Translations under genes and position numbers: made by a program
Assembly: GCF_000294775.2 (NCBI RefSeq)
Contig: NZ_CP015507.1
Span: 124,001 to 188,000 of the forward strand
From: Cytobacillus oceanisediminis 2691
GTDB taxonomy: Bacteria > Bacillota > Bacilli > Bacillales > Cytobacillaceae
Reading direction: 5' to 3'
DNA: 64,000 nt
In this document: in pieces, positions 9,898-17,680 of the stretch
Position numbering within the stretch: the first letter of the stretch is position 1
Layout: the number at the start of each line of letters is the position of its first letter
Notes under the pieces: model-generated
Told to the model about the DNA's origin: nothing
The model's database searches: none
Seen by the model: the letters and a program-made list of their open reading frames with translations, nothing else

Positions 9898-10425
9898 CTA
9901 CGGCTTAATGCGTTCCATGTATTTTGCTATATCCCTTTCAGTCATACTTCCTGTGATCACTTTTAACACTTTTCCATTCTTATCGATCAAAAATGTTGTA
10001 GGAATCGGGGTTATATCATATGCTTCCGTTACAGCTCTATCTTTATCTTTAAGAATAGGGAATGTAAGCCCATGCCTATTTACAAACGATTCAATAGCAA
10101 TATCACTTTCTCCGATATTAACAGCTAATATCTCTACACCAAGATTTTTAAAATGACTATACTGTTTATCCATATAAGGCATTTCCTTTTCACAAGGCTT
10201 GCACCAAGTACCCCAAAAGTTAAGAAAAACTCCTTTTCCTTTTAAATCTGAAAGTTGAACGTTATTACCGTTCATATCTTCAAGAACAAAATCAGGTGCT
10301 TGATCACCTGCTTGAACCCGTATTTTTTCAGTGATAAAGTTTTGATAAAGAGTATAGGCTACTGCTAAAGCCATAAGAAATAGAAGACTAATACGTACAA
10401 TAGATCTGGTTCTTTTGTTTTTCAT
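9898..10425 (-). CDS. resA: Thiol-disulfide oxidoreductase ResA
   Basis: A membrane-tethered thioredoxin-fold protein (175 residues from the ATG at 10425) with an N-terminal anchor helix, then a redox domain with active site WCKPC. ResA reduces the CxxCH motif of apocytochrome c on the outer face of the membrane. The cis-Pro segment (ITPIPTTFLI) is present. The start at 10425 is preferred because AAGGAG lies directly before it; an in-frame ATG at 10452 lacks a site. It heads the resA-ccdA-resB-resC operon. A CadC-type palindrome lies 85 bp upstream of this start and probably serves the divergent unit, and possibly this operon as well. Confidence 0.92.
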   Translation of the reverse strand: MKNKRTRSIVRISLLFLMALAVAYTLYQNFITEKIRVQAGDQAPDFVLEDMNGNNVQLSDLKGKGVFLNFWGTWCKPCEKEMPYMDKQYSHFKNLGVEILAVNIGESDIAIESFVNRHGLTFPILKDKDRAVTEAYDITPIPTTFLIDKNGKVLKVITGSMTERDIAKYMERIKP

Positions 10426-10467
10426 TTTACTCTCCTTTTTTATTTCATTCAAACCAACATTTTAATG

Positions 10468-10529
10468 TTGATATTTTACATTAATAATTTTAATCTAAAA
10501 GCACATTATATTCAAATAAATGTTTGAAT
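10468..10529 (+). promoter_or_regulatory. Promoter with CadC-type operator between resA and the cadD remnant
   Basis: On the plus strand, TTGATA (10468-10473) and TAATCT (10491-10496) are 17 bp apart and are followed by the palindrome ATTCAAATAAATGTTTGAAT (10510-10529). The whole block aligns closely with the lspA promoter at 21254-21315. On the minus strand a TATAAT overlaps the palindrome edge and could serve resA, so the site may control both directions. Confidence 0.72.
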
Positions 10530-10695
10530 AATAACTTCCAATATTTTCACCTAAAATACTATCTATTAATATTAGAACGTGCAAAGTGAAATTCTAAATC
10601 ATACATGAAGGAGAAATATAGAGATATTAACAAAACTAACAAAACTAAAATATATTGTTTTCCGATTAGGAAGTATTTTAGAAAGGAGTTATTTT

Positions 10696-11366
10696 ATGAA
10701 TTTAATTTTTTACCATTCTCTCTGCTTTAGGGTCCTTTATAGTAACCAATATCGATGACATTTTTATTTTGATGTTGCCGTTCTCTCAAGCAAGTTCACA
10801 AGCTAAAGCAAGTAATGGCCGAACGTTTAACATGGGGCCAAAGGGAAATCGTATTTACCCTAGAGATACAGTCATTGGCCAATATCTTGGTTTTGCACTT
10901 TTAGTTTTGATTAGTCTTTTAGCTGCATTTGGTGTGACACTTATTCCTGATCAGTGGGTAGGTTTATTAGGACTAATCCCGATCAATTTAGGAGTTAAAC
11001 TGTTTATAAAGGGTGAGGATGAAGGGGAAATTCTATCAAGTTTAAACAAATTTAATAAGCTCTATTTAAGTGTAGCCTTAATCACCTTTGCAATAGTAAA
11101 GATAATATTGGCATTTATGTTCCGTTCTTTTCCACTTTAATTAACAACCAACTGGTCATTATAGTTGTTACTTTCTTTATAATGTTTGCGGTCTGGTGTT
11201 TAATCGGATATCGTCTAGCAAGATTCATTTTGTTTCTGAAACACTTGAGAAATACGGCCGATGGGTTATTCCAATTGTATTTATAGGTTTAGGCCTTTAT
11301 ATCATGGCAGAAAATAATATATTTCCTAACCTGTGGTCTCACTTCGTAAATTTTGAAAATAATTAA
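10696..11366 (+). pseudogene. cadD: Frameshifted cadD copy (cadmium resistance transporter remnant)
   Basis: The sequence aligns along its whole length with the intact cadD at 14439-15101. The ATG at 10696 and its AAAGGAG site are preserved, but one base is inserted within the first ten codons, one is lost near 11092 (turning the FANGGDNIG segment out of frame) and one near 11228 (after the ARF segment). Only the central 10769-11140 part still reads as an open frame. The promoter upstream looks intact and has a CadC-type operator. The likely history is duplication of a cadD-lspA unit followed by decay, leaving lspA as the functional product. Three independent frameshifts make sequencing error an unlikely full explanation. 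Confidence 0.85.
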
Positions 11367-11475
11367 ATTCTCGAATTAACCGTAATGGTTTACGATCATT
11401 TTACTGATAAATCCCCTTTACTTTTAAAGTATTAAGTTCAATTCTTTATAAAAATAGAACTCCGAGGTGACGACT

Positions 11476-11922
11476 TTGTATTGGATCATTATTCTCACAG
11501 TAAGTATTGATCAATTATGTAAATATTTAGTACGAAACTTCATGGACTACGGGCAATCCATTCCACTTATCAATGGTGTTTTCCAATTAACATCTCATCG
11601 TAATGCGGGTGCTGCCTGGGGAATTTTTTCGGGACAAAAAATATTCTTGATTAGTATTGCAATTATTGTTATTGTCTTTGGCCTTATTTATTCTCGTAAA
11701 GTCTCCGATAAGCTAACACGTATCGCCTTTGGATTTTTTATAGGAGGTGCAATGGGAAACGTTGTAGATCGTTTAATTTTTGGGGAAGTAACAGATATGT
11801 TCGAAGTTACATTTATTAATTATCCAATTTTTAATACTGCGGATGTATTTTTAGTTAGTGGAGCTATTTTATTAATGATAAGTACTTATAGAGAATCTAA
11901 AACACAAAAAAATCTATCCTAG
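11476..11922 (+). CDS. lspA: Lipoprotein signal peptidase II (first copy)
   Basis: A 148-residue aspartyl signal peptidase with four membrane helices, which removes the signal peptide of diacylglyceryl-modified lipoproteins. Conserved LspA regions are visible: DQLCKYLVRN near the N-terminus, SHRNAGAAWGIF, and the two catalytic aspartates in GNVVDRL and FNTADVF. The TTG at 11476 is chosen because GAGGTG lies seven bases ahead; the GTG at 11467 is part of that site. It follows the decayed cadD copy and closely resembles the second lspA at 21378. A CadC-controlled lspB linked to cad genes is known in Listeria monocytogenes, so the linkage here fits a metal-regulated lipoprotein-processing gene. 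Confidence 0.93.
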   Translation: MYWIIILTVSIDQLCKYLVRNFMDYGQSIPLINGVFQLTSHRNAGAAWGIFSGQKIFLISIAIIVIVFGLIYSRKVSDKLTRIAFGFFIGGAMGNVVDRLIFGEVTDMFEVTFINYPIFNTADVFLVSGAILLMISTYRESKTQKNLS

Positions 11923-12105
11923 ATTATAGACACAAATCTATATCTCATTCGACTTTTAAAGAAATTGACAAAATAACTTTATTAATCAAACGATTATTTT
12001 ATTATTGAAAGGAAGTGTGTTTTTCTTTATATGAATATTCCGTAAAATTCTTCAGGAAAGAGCTTTTAAGTTTTTTTTATCGTCCTTTCGAAAGGAGGTG
12101 ATAAT

Positions 12106-12385
12106 TTGTATTATTGATTGAAATCGGAACTACTGCGTTAGCACACAACAGTAATAACAATAGCAATAATCACTCAATCTTCGATCGTACACACTACCAT
12201 TTATGAAGGAAATGCATCCAAATCTAACCGAACAAGAAATCAAAAATATGTATGATTTGTGTCTCAGCGACCATGGACAAGCCTTAAACGATATGCTCAG
12301 TACGAAAAATAATGAGCTAAATGCAAGCAATGTTGAACTAAGTCATAGACAATACGTGTATAGCGACTGTGATATAGGGTGGTAA
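12106..12385 (+). pseudogene. Remnant of a small secreted protein gene
   Basis: A strong AAAGGAGGTGATAA site precedes a TTG (12106), but the frame stops after three codons. Downstream, an interrupted frame encodes a signal-peptide tail (GTTALAHNSNNNS) very like that of the secreted protein at 13910. After a frameshift, a second piece (12203-12385, KEMHPNLTEQEIKNMY) resembles the EEMHPDLSTKEQKDMF region of the secreted protein at 31872. The gene has lost most of its signal sequence and reading frame. The function of the family is unknown; members here lie beside metal-resistance genes. Confidence 0.6.
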
Positions 12386-12486
12386 TAAATAGCTATCGCC
12401 ATTACAGGAAAGATAAGCTCTATCACTGTGAAGGGCAGTGGTTGGCAAGCTTATACCAACAATTACTAGTATTGGAGGAGATTTTG

Positions 12487-13419
12487 ATGAAAGTGGCTAA
12501 TTCAATTGTAGAACTTATCGGGAATACTCCACTTGTTAAACTAAATCGCGTTGTAAATCCTGATCATGCAGATGTCTATTTAAAGCTTGAATATTTTAAC
12601 CCAGGAAGTAGTGTAAAGGATCGTATTGCTATAGCCATGATTGAATCAGCTGAAAAAGATGGAATCCTAAAGCCGGGAAGTACGATTGTTGAGCCAACTA
12701 GTGGAAATACAGGAATTGGGTTAGCAATGGTAGCTGCCGCAAAGGGATACAAAACGATTATCGTCATGCCAGAAACCATGAGTATGGAACGTCGAAATTT
12801 ACTCCGTGCCTATGGTGCCGAGCTCGTTTTAACTCCTGGACCGGAAGGTATGGGCGGAGCAATTCGCAAAGCTCAAGAGTTATTGGAGGAAAATCCACAG
12901 TACTTTGTACCTCAGCAGTTTAATAATCCAGCCAATCCAAAAATCCATGAAGAAACAACTGGACAAGAGCTTCTTGGACAAGCTGAAGAAATTGGTAGAA
13001 TTGATGCTTTTGTTTCTGGAATTGGTACAGGAGGTACGGTTACAGGTGCTGGTCAAGTCCTTAAGGAAAAGTTTCCAGCAATACATATTGTTGCCGTTGA
13101 GCCAGTAGCATCCCCAGTCCTTTCTGGCGGTAAGCCAGGACCTCATAAAATTCAAGGAATTGGAGCTGGATTCATACCGGAAATTTTAGATACTGAAGTT
13201 TATGATGAGGTCATTACAGTAGAGAATGAGCAAGCTTTTGAAACTTCACGTCTGGTAGCAAAACAAGAAGGGATTCTTGGTGGGATTTCTTCAGGAGCTG
13301 CCATATACGCCGCCTTAAAAGTAGCTGAGAAGCTTGGAAAAGGAAAAAAAGTTTTTGCGATTATTCCAAGTAATGGAGAAAGATATTTAAGCACACCTCT
13401 TTACCAATTCGAAGGTTAA
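12487..13419 (+). CDS. cysK: Cysteine synthase (O-acetylserine sulfhydrylase A)
   Basis: A 310-residue PLP enzyme that makes cysteine from O-acetylserine and sulfide. The PLP lysine lies in NPGSSVKDR (Lys41), and the substrate loop PTSGNTG and the phosphate-binding GTGGT are all present. Length and motifs match CysK, not cystathionine synthase. The start is set by TTGGAGGAG eight bases ahead of the ATG; longer in-frame extensions lack a site. It ends at a strong terminator and appears monocistronic. Within the metal-stress cargo a likely role is to raise cysteine and low-molecular-weight thiol supply during cadmium exposure. That is inference; the enzyme assignment is firm. Confidence 0.95.
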   Translation: MKVANSIVELIGNTPLVKLNRVVNPDHADVYLKLEYFNPGSSVKDRIAIAMIESAEKDGILKPGSTIVEPTSGNTGIGLAMVAAAKGYKTIIVMPETMSMERRNLLRAYGAELVLTPGPEGMGGAIRKAQELLEENPQYFVPQQFNNPANPKIHEETTGQELLGQAEEIGRIDAFVSGIGTGGTVTGAGQVLKEKFPAIHIVAVEPVASPVLSGGKPGPHKIQGIGAGFIPEILDTEVYDEVITVENEQAFETSRLVAKQEGILGGISSGAAIYAALKVAEKLGKGKKVFAIIPSNGERYLSTPLYQFEG

Positions 13420-13468
13420 AAATTCTATGGGTGTAACTTGTTAAAAGCTACACCCATAGAATTTTTTT
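13420..13468 (+). terminator. Rho-independent terminator after cysK
   Basis: AATTCTATGGGTGTA pairs perfectly with TACACCCATAGAATT around a short loop, followed by a T run. It starts directly after the cysK stop. Confidence 0.9.
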
Positions 13469-13496
13469 AGTGAAAAAGGAGTAACCTTTTTAAATA

Positions 13497-13721
13497 TTAT
13501 GAAAGGCCTTTATACTTTCTTTCTAAATTACATAATCTCGTTTCAATATGATGGATCTTTTCTAATATTTCCTTTTGCATCAACAATTGTTGATACACCA
13601 TTTTCCTCATATCATCCATAAATTTTTTCTCAATTTCCCATTCTTGTTCCTCTTGTCCATTATTTTCTTCTAATCGATAAACATATGGATATTGATACCA
13701 TTGATTTGGATAATAATACAT
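13497..13721 (-). CDS. Small Tyr-rich, coiled-coil hypothetical protein
   Basis: The product has 74 residues from the ATG at 13721, which follows AAAGGGAGAG; an earlier in-frame ATG lacks a site. The N-terminus is unusually aromatic (MYYYPNQWYQYPYVYR), followed by a charged, heptad-like helix (about 25-70: KKFMDDMRKMVYQQLLMQKEI then HIETRLCNLERKY) likely to form a coiled coil. No known domain is recognised. Tyr-rich openings of this kind are common in Bacillus spore-associated small proteins, but no function is assigned. It is convergent with cysK and divergent from the secreted protein at 13910. Confidence 0.6.
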   Translation of the reverse strand: MYYYPNQWYQYPYVYRLEENNGQEEQEWEIEKKFMDDMRKMVYQQLLMQKEILEKIHHIETRLCNLERKYKGLS

Positions 13722-13909
13722 TTTTACTCTCCCTTTCATACGAGCGCTCAATCTAAAGTATGTATATAGGTAAAACTCAGTGTTTGTTCAAAAAAAGTTT
13801 TTTACTTATAAATAAAACCTTACCAAGTTTGACTTTTTGTAAATTTCAATCTTCACGGTTTTCGAATTTTATATATATGGGTATAATGGGACAAAGGAGG
13901 GTGGAAGTA

Positions 13910-14206
13910 TTGAAAAAATTACTTACGTCTATAGTAGCTATTGCTTTATTTCTAGGTATTGGCACTGCTGCTCTTGCACATTCAAACAGTACGCCTAGTC
14001 AAGGGAATGGAAATTGGCAACAAATGATGGATTATTGTTATGAAATGATGAATTCTTTCATGGATAATAATCATCAAAACAATATTCCTAATGAAACCTC
14101 ACCATCAGAGAATTTAAATACAGGACAGACAAATTCAATTAAAAGTATGCACAATACCACAAACAACCACCAGTACCAAGACCATTCTATGTATGATGAT
14201 TGTTGA
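13910..14206 (+). CDS. Small secreted Met/His/Asn-rich protein
   Basis: A 98-residue protein starting at TTG 13910 behind AAAGGAGGGTGG. A clear signal peptide (MKKLLTSIVAIALFLGIGTAALA) ends at an Ala-X-Ala site. The mature part contains MMDYCYEMMNSFMDNNHQ, then an Asn/Thr-rich linker, and ends HSMYDDC. The many Met, His and Cys side chains suggest weak extracytoplasmic metal binding, although no known domain is recognised. A decayed relative lies at 12106. A promoter-like GTATAATGG lies just upstream, and a strong terminator follows. Confidence 0.7.
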   Translation: MKKLLTSIVAIALFLGIGTAALAHSNSTPSQGNGNWQQMMDYCYEMMNSFMDNNHQNNIPNETSPSENLNTGQTNSIKSMHNTTNNHQYQDHSMYDDC

Positions 14207-14220
14207 GGGAAAAATAAAAA

Positions 14221-14262
14221 AAAGAAAGAGCATGGGTTTTGTCCCTGCTCTCTTTCTTTATT
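14221..14262 (+). terminator. Rho-independent terminator after the secreted protein gene
   Basis: A long A/G-rich arm (AAAGAAAGAGCATGGG) pairs with CCCTGCTCTCTTTCTTT, followed by T-rich sequence, about 15 bp after the stop. Confidence 0.8.
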
Positions 14263-14438
14263 ATGATAAAATATTTTTCTTTTAGGGGTACTCGATTCGA
14301 TCAATATGTCAAATATCTTTCATATTAGTAACTTATTAATGAGATGAAATTTAGCATACGGACATCTGACAAACCTATTCGGCACCCCAAGCCTCCAGAA
14401 TAGAACTATGGTACCTGAAGGAGACGTTTAGTTTGAAT

Positions 14439-15101
14439 TTATTTGAACAGATTTGACAGCGCGCTAAAAGTTTCATTTTCTAACATAATATATATTCCTA
14501 ACCCTATAAACACAATTGGGATTATCCATCTGCCATACTTCTCAAGTGTTTCAGAAACATATCTGAATCTTGCTAGACGATAGCCGATAAAACACCAGAC
14601 CGCAACCATTATAAAGAAAGTAACAACTGTAATGACCAGTTGGTTTGAATTTAAAGTGGAAAAAAACGGAACATAAATGCCAATATTGTCTCCACCATTA
14701 GCAAATGTAATAAAGGCTACACTTAGATAGAACTTATTAAATTTGTTTAAATTAGATAGAATTTCCCCTTCATCTTCATCTTCACCTTTTATAAAAAGTT
14801 TAACTCCTAAATAGATCGGGATTAGTCCTAGTAAGCCTACCCACTGTTCAGGAATAAGTGTTACACCAAATGTTGCTAAAAGACTGATTAAAACTAAAAG
14901 CGCAAAACCAAGATATTGGCCAATGACTATATCTCTAGGATATATACGGTTTCCCTTCGACTGCATGTTAACCGTTTGGCCGTTACTTACTTTAGCTTGT
15001 GTCCTTGCCTGGGAGAAAAGCAACATCAAGACAAAAATATCATCGACATTGGTTACTATAAAAGACCCTAAAGCAGAGAGAACGGTTAAAATTAAATTCA
15101 T
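14439..15101 (-). CDS. cadD: CadD-family cadmium resistance transporter
   Basis: A membrane protein of 220 residues with about six helices, of the CadD family first known from staphylococcal plasmids, where it lowers cellular cadmium. It has the signature opening FIVTNVDDIFVLMLLFSQA, an acidic cytoplasmic loop (GEDEDEGEIL), and the charged membrane motif FANGGDNIGIYVPFF. The start at 15101 is set by AAGGAG nine bases ahead, which matches the start of the frameshifted copy at 10696; an in-frame ATG at 15161 lacks a site. It follows the ZIP gene on the same strand after about 130 bp. A CadC-like palindrome lies just upstream. Confidence 0.9.
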   Translation of the reverse strand: MNLILTVLSALGSFIVTNVDDIFVLMLLFSQARTQAKVSNGQTVNMQSKGNRIYPRDIVIGQYLGFALLVLISLLATFGVTLIPEQWVGLLGLIPIYLGVKLFIKGEDEDEGEILSNLNKFNKFYLSVAFITFANGGDNIGIYVPFFSTLNSNQLVITVVTFFIMVAVWCFIGYRLARFRYVSETLEKYGRWIIPIVFIGLGIYIMLENETFSALSNLFK

Positions 15102-15131
15102 TAGTGTCAACTCCTTCATATTTTCATAAAC

Positions 15132-15151
15132 AATCAAACAAACGATTGAAT
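15132..15151 (-). promoter_or_regulatory. Possible CadC-type operator in front of cadD
   Basis: AATCAAACAAACGATTGAAT keeps the outer palindromic letters of the better CadC-type sites in this window but has a divergent centre. It lies 31-50 bp before the cadD start. Confidence 0.5.
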
Positions 15152-15228
15152 ATATTTTCATGGATTATATTAACCTGTTTAATCAGATTTATTTTTCACC
15201 TAAAAATTTCAATAAGATCTTTAAAACT

Positions 15229-15981
15229 CTAATGTACGACTGGAGCAATTAGCTCCAATATCCAATGAAGTAGAAAATATAATATAATTCCCACAAAGAA
15301 GAAAAGAATAATTGGTCGATCTTCAGTCGCACTAACAACAGGTAACAAATCAGCCGTAGCTATATAGAGAAAAATACCTGCTGTAATGGATAGCGCAATG
15401 GAGAGGAGACTGTTATTTACCGTAAAAAATTGATTTAAAGACAAGGCCACAATCGCACCCAATAGCGTTGATATTGCCAATAAGAAAGCTGCCCCGATTG
15501 CCTTCTTCTTGCTTCCCAAGCTTGTAAATACGATAGAAGAAATCGTTAAACCATCTGGGATTTTATGTAGTAAAACACCAATCAATACAACAAATCCGAT
15601 TCTTTCATCTATTTTAAAACTGGCCACAATCGATAATCCATCAAAAAACGTGTGAATCAACATTCCTAATAAGGCACCAAGTGTTACACTTTTAGAGTGA
15701 GAATGTTTATGGGTTTCTTCCCCGAAATGAAAATGCGGAGCAAGCAAATGTTGAAATAGAAAAATCAATAAAAAACCAATAACAATATGTACAGCACTTG
15801 ATTCATGCATTTCTAATGCTTCTGGTATTAAATCCATAATTGCAATGGTGAAAAGTATTCCCGCACTTAGGGCCATTAAACCATTCAAGCTTCTTCTAGA
15901 CCAATTTTTTTTAAGAAAGATCACAAGACCTCCCAAGACATTTGCGAAAGCTACGGTTAAAACATAAAACAAAATGTCCAT
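15229..15981 (-). CDS. ZIP-family metal transporter
   Basis: A 250-residue protein with about eight membrane helices. The ZIP metal-site motifs are present in helix 4 (HTFFDGLSI) and helix 5 (HKIPDGLTI), and a His-rich cytoplasmic loop (HFHFGEETHKHSHS) precedes them. ZIP proteins move Zn, Fe or Mn into the cytosol, or act as divalent metal carriers of uncertain direction in bacteria. The ATG at 15981 with GGAGTGG upstream is the preferred start over an in-frame ATG at 16011. It lies between lpd and cadD on the same strand, 72 bp after lpd. It may restore zinc when Cd/Zn efflux is induced, or may export; the sequence does not decide. Confidence 0.88.
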   Translation of the reverse strand: MDILFYVLTVAFANVLGGLVIFLKKNWSRRSLNGLMALSAGILFTIAIMDLIPEALEMHESSAVHIVIGFLLIFLFQHLLAPHFHFGEETHKHSHSKSVTLGALLGMLIHTFFDGLSIVASFKIDERIGFVVLIGVLLHKIPDGLTISSIVFTSLGSKKKAIGAAFLLAISTLLGAIVALSLNQFFTVNNSLLSIALSITAGIFLYIATADLLPVVSATEDRPIILFFFVGIILYFLLHWILELIAPVVH

Positions 15982-16053
15982 TGATTCCCACTCCATTAAT
16001 AAAAAGTTCAACCTGCACTTATCATAAGTGCAGGTTTGCCTGCCTTCACATTA

Positions 16054-17472
16054 TTATTTTTTATTGAGCATGTGAATAGCATGTCCCATAACGCCTTCAG
16101 CTGCTTCCATGAGTGGTTCAGGTAAAGTTGGGTGTGCATGAATTGTAAGGCTGAGATCTTCCGCCGTTGCCCCTGACTCAATTGCAAAAACGGCTTCAGC
16201 AATAAGAGAGGATACTTCTGGACCTACCATTTGTACACCTAACACCCGATTAGATTCCTTTTCCGCCACAACTTGTACAAAACCATCAGCATCCGAAACA
16301 GATAAAGCTCTCCCGTTAGCTTGGAATGGAAAACGGCTAGAAACTGTTTCATATCCTTCTTCCTTTGCTTCCTTCTCGGTTAAACCTGTATAGGCTACTT
16401 CAGGATCACTGAAAATAACAAAAGGCATTGCCTGAAAATCAATTACACTTTTTAGCCCACTTATTACCTCTGCAGCTATCTTACCTTCGTAACTAGCTTT
16501 ATGAGCAAGGAGGTAACCACCAGCACAGTCCCCGATCGCATATACATGTTCAACATTTGTTTGACATTTATCATTTATCTTAATAAAACCGCGTTGGTCT
16601 AATTCAACCTCGATATTTTCCAATCCAACTTTTCCTGTGTTCGGTTTTCTTCCAATGGAAACTAAGCAATAATCCCCTTTAATGATCTCTTCCTTTCCAT
16701 TAACCTGAACACGAACGTTTACTTCATCGCCAGTATTTTCTCCGCCTTGGACTAAAGCATTCGTTATAACTGTGATTCCAAGTTCCTTTAAATGACGTTT
16801 TACTACATTCGTAAGCATAGGGTCCGTACCTGGAAGAATTGTATCTGATCCCTCAAGAATGGTCACTTTAGCCCCAAATTTAGCATAAGCAGTTCCCAAC
16901 TCCAAACCGATATAACCACCACCTACTACAACTAAATGTTTTGGTACTTCTTGAAGCATCAATGCCTCAGTTGAAGAGATAATTCTTTTTCTATCAAATG
17001 GAATACTTTTTAACTCAGTAGGTAATGATCCTATCGCAAGGATTAAGTCTTTGTATGAAAAGAATTGTTCTTCGTTACCAATTTTGATTTTGGCAACATA
17101 GGGTTCAGTAAGATAAGCTTCCCCACTAATGACTTCCACTCCATTGCCTTTCAGTAAAGTCCGGACTCCATTCGTTAGTTTATTTACTATACCGTCCTTC
17201 CACTTCACTACTTCTGGCATCTCTACTTCAACTTCACCAGAAACCTTTATTCCCATTGAGTTGGCATGTTTTATGTGTGTTACTCGTTCAGAAGCACTAA
17301 TAAGAGCCTTTGAAGGTATACACCCACGGTTAAGGCAAACCCCTCCTAATTCTGCTTTATCCACCAAAACCACTTTTTTCCCTAACTGAGCAGCACGTAT
17401 GGTCGCCACATAACCTCCTGATCCTGCGCCTATAACTAACAAATCCACTTCCTTTTTACCTTCAACAGTCAT
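16054..17472 (-). CDS. lpdA: Dihydrolipoamide dehydrogenase (E3)
   Basis: A 472-residue flavoprotein that reoxidises dihydrolipoamide of 2-oxoacid dehydrogenase complexes with NAD+. It shows the FAD fold (GAGSGGYVATIRAAQLG), the redox-active disulfide GGVCLNRGCIPSK, the NAD fold (VVGGGYIGLELGTAYA), and the C-terminal His-Glu catalytic motif HAHPTLPEPLMEA. Length and these motifs fit E3 better than mercuric reductase: the extra C-terminal cysteines and N-terminal HMA domain of MerA are absent. No E1/E2 genes accompany it. Dihydrolipoamide is a vicinal dithiol and a classic target of cadmium and arsenite, so a spare E3 in a metal transposon may be protective. ATG follows GAAGGAGG. Confidence 0.93.
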   Translation of the reverse strand: MTVEGKKEVDLLVIGAGSGGYVATIRAAQLGKKVVLVDKAELGGVCLNRGCIPSKALISASERVTHIKHANSMGIKVSGEVEVEMPEVVKWKDGIVNKLTNGVRTLLKGNGVEVISGEAYLTEPYVAKIKIGNEEQFFSYKDLILAIGSLPTELKSIPFDRKRIISSTEALMLQEVPKHLVVVGGGYIGLELGTAYAKFGAKVTILEGSDTILPGTDPMLTNVVKRHLKELGITVITNALVQGGENTGDEVNVRVQVNGKEEIIKGDYCLVSIGRKPNTGKVGLENIEVELDQRGFIKINDKCQTNVEHVYAIGDCAGGYLLAHKASYEGKIAAEVISGLKSVIDFQAMPFVIFSDPEVAYTGLTEKEAKEEGYETVSSRFPFQANGRALSVSDADGFVQVVAEKESNRVLGVQMVGPEVSSLIAEAVFAIESGATAEDLSLTIHAHPTLPEPLMEAAEGVMGHAIHMLNKK

Positions 17473-17631
17473 TTCAGTTTCCTCCTTCGATCTTATAAAG
17501 AATGTAAGCTTTTTTGTTCCAGAAGATACCTATATGTAATGTAAAATCCGATGTTTTACTTATACCCAATCTTTCCATTTTTAATTAGGCTGGATATTTA
17601 GAAGTTATAGGATTAATGAAATTATTTTTAG

Positions 17632-17673
17632 AAAAGGGCTTTCCAATCTGTCTGGAAAGCCCTTTTTATCCCT
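17632..17673 (-). terminator. Rho-independent terminator after cadA
   Basis: AAAAGGGCTTTCC pairs with GGAAAGCCCTTTTT around a short loop. On the minus strand it lies within 15 bp of the cadA stop and is followed by T-rich sequence. Confidence 0.88.
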
Positions 17674-17680
17674 TTTCACT

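Noticed and set aside
16054..17472. Mercuric reductase (MerA)
   Set aside because: The CLNRGC active site is shared with MerA, but the protein lacks the N-terminal metal domain and the C-terminal cysteine pair, has the E3-type HAHPTLPEP ending, and no merR, merT or merB is nearby.
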